A stretch of 64,000 nucleotides of DNA from Streptomyces sp. WAC08241 (GTDB lineage Bacteria > Actinomycetota > Actinomycetes > Streptomycetales > Streptomycetaceae), in the NCBI GenBank assembly GCA_007858575.1, contig CP042279.1:4900501-4964500 (forward strand), written 5' to 3'. The notes below the pieces were generated by a model that worked only from the letters and a program-made list of their open reading frames with translations, was not told the origin of the DNA and did not search any database. This document shows, in pieces, positions 59,181 through 64,000 of this stretch. The position numbers and the translations under genes were made by a program. Position 1 is the stretch's first letter; each line of letters starts with the position of its first letter.

Positions 59181-60435
59181 CCGCGCCGGACGAGGGCGCG
59201 GAAGGCGTCGCGCGCGCTCCCCGGATACCGGGCCCCCGCCCGTCGGCGGACGACCACGCGGACCTGACGGGAAGGCCGGGACCGGACGTGGTGGACGTGG
59301 TGGACGTGGTGGAGGAAGCGGAACCGGACGTGCCCGTCCTCTCCCACGGCGTGCTCAAGTCCCTGCTCGGGGCCTGGGCGCTCTCCGCGTGCTCCGCCGG
59401 GGAGACCGCGGCCGTCGAGGCGCACCTCACCGAGTGCGGCCCGTGCGCCGACGAGGCGCTGCGGCTGCGCGACGCCGTCGCCCTGCTCCACCGGGACCGC
59501 GACCTGGACCTCGATCCGCTGCTGCGCTCGCGGGTCCTGGAGAACTGTCTGGGCCGCCGCCCGGCCCGCATCCCGGTCCCCGACTGGGTCACGCCGTACG
59601 ACGCGGAGACCGCCCGGCTCGACGCGCTGCTGCGGGACATCGGCGACGCCGAGTGGCACGCGCCGGTGCGGCTCACGTGGTACGAGGAGGAGCGGCAGGT
59701 GCGCCGCAAGGCGACCGTCGCCGGGGTCATCGGCCACCTCTTCGCCGTGGACGGCCTGGTGGCCGGGGCCCTCGGCCTCGACGACCCGCTGGGCGCCGGC
59801 ACGCCCGAGCTGTCGCCGTCCGAGCGGACCGAGGCGTTCTGGTCGGGTCTGGAGCGGCCGCCGGGCCGGCCCTGCGGGAGCCCTGGCGGGACCAGAGCCA
59901 CACCCTGATCCGCACGGTCTCCTTCGCCGGGCGCGGGGTGGCCGACCTCACGGTCACCTACAAGGACTTCGCGCTGCCGCTGCGGGACTCGCTCCTGGAG
60001 CGGGCCTTCGAGTGCTGGCTGCACGCGGACGACATCGCGAACGCGGTGGCGTACCCGTACGAGCTGCCCTGCGGCGCCCATCTGCACGACATGATCGACC
60101 TGGCGACGCGGCTGCTCCCGGCGGCCCTGGCCGGCCGCCGCCGCACTGGTCTCGCCGCGCCCGCCCGGCAGTCGGTCGCGGCGGGCGCGCCGGGCCGCTC
60201 GCTGCACCTGGAGGTGGAGGGCGCGGGCGGCGGCCACTGGTACATCGCGCTTGACTCCCCGGCTGCGATCGGCGACCCCGGCCAGGCGGTGGCCCAGGTC
60301 GCGATGGAGGGCGTCGAGTTCTGCCAGCTCGTGGCGGGCCGCGTCTCCCCGGCGGAAGCGGCGGCGGGCCAGGACGGCGACCGCGAGGCGATCCGCGACG
60401 TCCTGGCCGCGGCGGCGTCCCTCAGCCGCCTGTGA
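59177..60435 (+). CDS. Zinc-finger anti-sigma factor fused to a DinB/MDMPI-type domain (frameshifted)
   Basis: About 419 residues. GTG 59177 overlaps the sigma factor stop. An acidic stretch with DVVDVVDVV repeats leads to a zinc-binding anti-sigma motif, HLTECGPCADEALRLRDA (HxxxCxxC), at about residue 80. A maleylpyruvate-isomerase/DinB-type domain follows: ATVAGVIGHLFAVDGLVAGA and RAFECWLHADDIANAV. The C-terminal part is YIALDSPAAIGDPGQAVAQV. One frame change lies near 59870. No membrane helix is evident, so it is probably a soluble redox- or metal-responsive anti-sigma factor. Confidence 0.8.
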
Positions 60436-60441
60436 GGCGAG

Positions 60442-60505
60442 GGGTCACGCGAAGACGACCGTGCGGCTGCCGTGGGTCACGCGAAGACGACCGTGCGGCT
60501 GCCGT
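60442..60505. repeat. Exact 32-bp tandem duplication at the purU 3' end
   Basis: The 32 bases at 60442-60473 (starting GGGTCACGCGAAGACGACCG) are repeated exactly at 60474-60505. The second copy contains the last codons and stop of purU; the first copy lies just beyond the stop and holds the same stop trinucleotide. Confidence 0.9.
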
Positions 60506-61324
60506 TGAGCAGGATGCGGTGCTCGGCGTGCCACTTGACCGCGCGGGCGAGGGCCTGGCACTCGACGTCGCGGCCGATCGCGACGAGCTGGTCCGGGGTC
60601 ACCTCGTGGCCCACCCGCTCGACCTCCTGCTCGATGATCGGGCCCTCGTCGAGGTCCGCCGTCACGTAGTGGGCGGTCGCGCCGATCAGCTTCACGCCCC
60701 GGGCGTGCGCCTGGTGGTAGGGCTTGGCGCCCTTGAAGCTCGGCAGGAAGGAGTGGTGGATGTTGATGATCCGGCCGGAGAGCTGCTTGCAGAGGTCGTC
60801 GGAGAGGACCTGCATGTAGCGGGCGAGGACGACCAGCTCGACGTCCTCTCGCGGACGAGGTCGAGCAGCTCGCCCTCGGCCTCGGCCTTGGTGTCCTTGG
60901 TGACGGGGATGTGCCGGAACGGCACGCCGTAGGAGCCGACGAGCTCCTCGAAGTCGGTGTGGTTGGAGACCACGGCCACGATCTCCACCGGCAGCGCCCC
61001 GATCCGGGAGCGGAACAGCAGGTCGTTCAGGCAGTGCCCGAACTTCGACACCATGAGCACGACCCGCGTGCGCCGGTCGGCCCGGTCGATCTGCTCCATG
61101 CCGAAGGCGTCGCCGACCGCCGTGAAGCTGGCCCGCAGCTTCTCGACGTCCACCGGCGCCTCGGCCGAGAAGTGGACGCGCATGAAGAAGAGCCCGGTGT
61201 CCCGGTCTCCGAACTGCCGGCTGTCCTCGATGTTGCACCCCGTGATGAAGAGGTAGCTCGACACGGCGTGCACGATGCCCCGCTTGTCGGGGCACGAGAG
61301 GGTGAGGACGTACTGGTCGGTCAT
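60477..61324 (-). CDS. purU: Formyltetrahydrofolate deformylase (frameshifted)
   Basis: PurU hydrolyses 10-formyltetrahydrofolate to formate and tetrahydrofolate, balancing one-carbon units. The N-terminal ACT domain reads YVLTLSCPDKRGIVHAVSSY. The catalytic formyltransferase-like part has KFGHCLNDLLFRSRIGALPV, LARYMQVLS, INIHHSFLPSFKGAKPYHQA and ATAHYVTADLDEGPIIEQ, containing the Asn/His/Asp triad positions. ATG 61324 is chosen (MTDQYVLTLSCPD); an upstream GTG at 61342 is less typical. One frame change is near 60850. The 3' end carries a 32-bp tandem duplication. Confidence 0.93.
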
Positions 61325-61381
61325 CCCGCCAGCCTGCCACACCGGCCGGGGCGAGGCGCACCGTCCGGCAGGCGGACCGGT

Positions 61382-61906
61382 TCAGGACCGCGTCATGATA
61401 CGGAGCAGGTCGAGGGAGCGCGGGGCGTGTCGGGGTCCTCGCCGTCGGCGAGCGCGAGGCGCACGTGGGCCTCGCGGGCGGCCCGTACGGCCTCCGGCCA
61501 GCCCTGGTGCTCCAAGTAGGCGGAGACGGGCGCGTCGGGTCCGACCTGGTGCAGGATGCGCAGCACCCGCAGGACGGCGACGTCGACGAGGGCGGCCTCG
61601 CCGGAGTCCCGGAAGATCGCGCCGACGTACTTCTCGGCGGACCAGTTGTCGAGCCAGGTGTCCTCGACCAGGCGGTAGACGGCGTCGGTGACGTCGCCGT
61701 ACCTCCCGGCCGGCCAGCCAGGTCGTCTCGTGGAACGCGGGGTCGGAGAGCATGTGCAGCGCCGAGCGCACGTTGCTGCGCCAGCGCCACCACGGCATGT
61801 CGTTGAGCGGCATGCCGCCCATGGTGGAGGAGCGACGGCCGCGACGGGAAGGGTTCCCCGAACCGGGGACCGGACCGGTGGCGGGGTCGATGGCGGGACT
61901 GGACAC
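61382..61906 (-). CDS. SCO4402-family protein (frameshifted)
   Basis: About 175 residues, a family confined to actinobacteria and of unknown function. GTG 61906 gives VSSPAIDPATGPVPGSG. The conserved core is MPLNDMPWWRWRSNVRSALH, then YGDVTDAVYRLVEDTWLDNW, SAEKYVGAIFRDSGEAALVD and VLRVLRILHQVGPDAPVSAY. It ends LDLLRIMTRS. Frame changes are near 61710 and 61425. It lies 57 bases upstream of purU on the same strand. I identified the family from memory of annotation. Confidence 0.8.
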   Translation of the reverse strand: MSSPAIDPATGPVPGSGNPSRRGRRSSTMGGMPLNDMPWWRWRSNVRSALHMLSDPAFHETTWLAGREVRRRHRRRLPPGRGHLARQLVRREVRRRDLPGLRRGRPRRRRRPAGAAHPAPGRTRRARLRLLGAPGLAGGRTGRPRGPRAPRARRRRGPRHAPRSLDLLRIMTRS

Positions 61907-62038
61907 GTTTCGATCGTACGTTCCCCTGTCCGGCAAGCGGAGCCACCCCCGCCCGACCCCCGCAATTCACCCTCCCGTCACCCACCGTCGACCCGCGCTC
62001 ACTCTCGCGTTACCCCTGGGGCGGAAGTGTGCGTGTCC

Positions 62039-63314
62039 ATGACCGGCAGGCGACTGACCCCACTCCTCGCGTACGTCACGGCCACGGCGACCGGAGCGTC
62101 GCTGCTCACCGGGTGCGGCGTGCTCCCCGGAGCCGCGGGGGCTCCAGGGAGCCCCTCACCGTGATGACCTGGGCCCCGACCGGACCAAGGCCACCAACAT
62201 GCCCGGCATGCCCGCCATGGCGCAGACCTTCGCCCGCTGGGTCAACGCCCGGGGCGGCATCGACGGCCACGAACTGCGCGTCCTCACCTGCAACGAACGC
62301 AACACCTCCGAGGGCGCTGCCGAGTGCGCCCGCCGGGCGATCGACGAGGAGGCGGTCGCCGTCGTCGGCTCGTACAGCCAGCACGGGCGCGTCTTCATGG
62401 GCTCCCTGGAGGCGGCCGGCATCCCGTACATCGGCGGGTACGGCGTCACGGAGGACGAGTTCACCAGCCCGCTCTCGTACCCCGTCAACGGCGGACAGGC
62501 CTCCCTCGTCGCCGGGCACGGGATGCAGCTCGCCGGCATCTGCGACAAGGTCTCCCTCGTCCGGCCCGACAACGTCACCGGGGACAAGCTCCCCGCCCTG
62601 CTCGACTCCGGCCTGCACCGGGCGAAGCACGGCGGCGCCGTCGACATCCCGGCTGCCGAGGACGCCGCCGAGTACACCCGGCAGGCGGACCGGGCCAGGT
62701 CCGGGGCGGAGGGCGGGGACGGCTGCGTGACCGCCGTGCTCGGCGAGCGCACCCAGACCTTCTTCGACTCCTTCCGCCGCCTGCCGGAGGAGGAGAAGGG
62801 GCGCGGGAGGGACGGAAAGGGCGGTGGCGTCCGCATCTCCTCGGTCCTCGGCAGCGTCGACCAGCCCGTGATCGACCGCACCGGCGGCGCCCACAGCCCC
62901 TTCGAGGGCGCGTTCGTCACCGGCTGGTACCCGGAGGCGACCGACAAGAGCTGGGCGCCGATGCGCGAGGTCGTCCAGGAGTACGCGTTCGTCGACAACC
63001 GGGTCGACCCGGCCGACACCGGCGTCCAGACCACCTGGATCGCGTACACGGTCCTCAAGGAGGTCGTGGAGGCCCTGGACCGGGACCGGATCGCGCCGAC
63101 GGAGATCGCCCACGCCCTCGACCGGGGCGAGCGGATCGACACCGGCGGCCTCACCCCGGCCCTGCGCTGGAAGTACACGGACCTGCTCGGCGCCTCCGGC
63201 TTCCCCCGGATCGTCAACCACCAGGTGACCTTCCAGGTGGTCTGCCAGGGGCGCCTGGTGGCGCAGAGGCCCGGCTTCGTCGACGTCGGGGAGACGCTCC
63301 TCGGCGTCTCCTGA
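62039..63314 (+). CDS. Periplasmic-binding-type lipoprotein (branched-chain amino acid ABC receptor-like, frameshifted)
   Basis: About 425 residues. ATG 62039 gives MTGRRLTPLLAYVTATATGA then a lipobox SLLTGCGVLPG, so it should be a surface lipoprotein. The type 1 periplasmic-binding fold is visible as TFARWVNARGGIDGHELRVL, ECARRAIDEEAVAVVGSYSQ, HGRVFMGSLEAAGIPYIGGY and FVTGWYPEATDKSW. Frame changes lie near 62150 and 62190, right after the lipobox. No permease or ATPase gene is adjacent, so it may be an orphan receptor. The ligand is unknown. Confidence 0.83.
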
Positions 63315-63318
63315 CCCC

Positions 63319-64000
63319 TCAGAGCTGGGTGTAGGCGCGCTTCTCCAGCCCGTACTTCTCGGCGGTCGGGTTCCACAGCCCGGCCGCCCTCTTCTTGGCC
63401 TTGGTGGCGGTCCCGCTCTCCTTGTTGGCCGCGGCCAGGTGGTTCGTCGAGCGGGACTTGCCGTCCTTGCAGCCGCTCTTCGTCTTCATCTGGTCGGCCC
63501 AGGCGGCGTAGTGGTCGTCGGCGGACGCGGAGGCCTTCCACGCCTCGGTGAGCGCGGCGGTCAGCCGGCCGCTGTCCGGGATCTTGTCGACCGACAGCGA
63601 CTGGAGCGTGGTGATCAGGCCCCGGCGCTGCTCGGCGGCGCCCCGCAGGTCGGCGGCGGCCTGGTCCAGGTTCTTGCACTGCTTGACGGACTCGACCGAG
63701 CTGATCACCGTGTCGCGGCTGTCGCTGCTGGTCGCGAGGAGCTTGCTCAGCTCCCGCGCCTGCGGCTCCGCCGGGTCGGCCGGCTTCTGCGAGGCTGCCC
63801 GCCGGGGGTCGCGGAGGAGGTCGCCGCCACGGTCGAGCCGCTCTTCTCGGGCTCCTTCTTCTCGTCCTCGCCGCTGAGCAGCGCCCCGGCGCCGAGGCCG
63901 ACGACCGCGCAGCCGACGACGACGGCGGCGATCAGCGCGACCGGCGACTTGCGGCGCGGCGCGGGCTCCTCGTCGTCGTAGTAGGCCTCCTGGTAGGCGT
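63319..64000 (-). CDS. Single-pass membrane protein of unknown function (5' end beyond window, frameshifted)
   Basis: The N-terminus is outside the window; the visible part starts AYQEAYYDDEEPAPRRKSPV, a cytoplasmic acidic/proline tail. A membrane helix VALIAAVVVGCAVVGLGAGA and a Lys/Glu/Ser linker follow. The extracellular region is helical: ISSVESVKQCKNLDQAAADL, GLITTLQSLSVDKIPDSGRL and DDHYAAWADQMKTKSGCKDG, with two cysteines that could pair. It ends YGLEKRAYTQL at 63319, convergent with the lipoprotein gene (5 bases apart). One frame change lies near 63800. I do not recognise a family. Confidence 0.72.
   Translation of the reverse strand, partial: RLPGGLLRRRGARAAPQVAGRADRRRRRRLRGRRPRRRGAAQRRGREEGAREERLDRGGDLLRDPRRAASQKPADPAEPQARELSKLLATSSDSRDTVISSVESVKQCKNLDQAAADLRGAAEQRRGLITTLQSLSVDKIPDSGRLTAALTEAWKASASADDHYAAWADQMKTKSGCKDGKSRSTNHLAAANKESGTATKAKKRAAGLWNPTAEKYGLEKRAYTQL

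Overview
The window looks like a Streptomyces chromosome. It has very high GC, GTG/ATG starts with GGAGG-type ribosome binding sites, a futalosine-type menaquinone pathway, actinobacterial families (DUF397/XRE pairs, mycothiol-type DinB, anti-sigma-like ATPases, STAS proteins) and many secreted FG-GAP and RHS proteins. Protein similarity breaks into two or three reading frames in most long genes, including core respiratory genes that must work. I read this as roughly one indel every few hundred bases in an unpolished assembly. I therefore give whole-gene coordinates across the breaks and reserve 'pseudogene' for real structural losses.

Layout. 1-5053 (minus): complex I operon nuoA-B-C-D-E-F with a Rex-like operator upstream of nuoA; nuoG starts at the window edge. 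5711-6619 (plus): secreted NlpC/P60 hydrolase. 6701-17887: a polymorphic-toxin island with a very large secreted RHS protein (minus) ending in a DUF3990-like ADP-ribosyltransferase toxin domain, an acidic downstream protein that may be its immunity partner, and a divergent secreted DNRLRE/FG-GAP protein. 17961-23120 (minus): menaquinone cluster with mqnA, mqnC, an amidohydrolase-like gene, menG and a geranylgeranyl-reductase-family flavoprotein; complex I reduces the quinone this pathway makes. 23380-25620: cold-shock gene with a structured leader, M23 peptidase, DUF1992 protein and DinB protein.

25769-52095 is accessory. An anti-sigma-like ATPase, XRE and DUF397 set leads to a HAD hydrolase, a membrane-anchored NB-ARC/TPR protein, a methyltransferase and a kinase-like fragment. 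A minus-strand cassette follows: single-TM small protein, two-TM small protein, ABC ATPase, ABC permease and M50 site-2-type protease. It diverges from an orphan LuxR regulator across an 18-bp perfect palindrome. Next comes an array of five secreted FG-GAP paralogues (36453-46489). A second copy of the HAD gene and of the methyltransferase-kinase segment then appears in the same orientation, so nearly identical direct repeats bracket about 19 kb. Both kinase copies lack the HRD catalytic loop; the second is a membrane pseudokinase with a ricin-type lectin domain outside.

52186-64000 returns toward housekeeping genes: flavin monooxygenase, chloramphenicol acetyltransferase, MFS transporter, GlxA-type AraC regulator, a second anti-sigma-like ATPase, STAS antagonist, ECF-like sigma factor with zinc-finger anti-sigma partner, purU, an SCO4402-family protein, a solute-binding lipoprotein and a membrane protein cut by the window end. 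No rRNA, tRNA, CRISPR array or transposase was seen.
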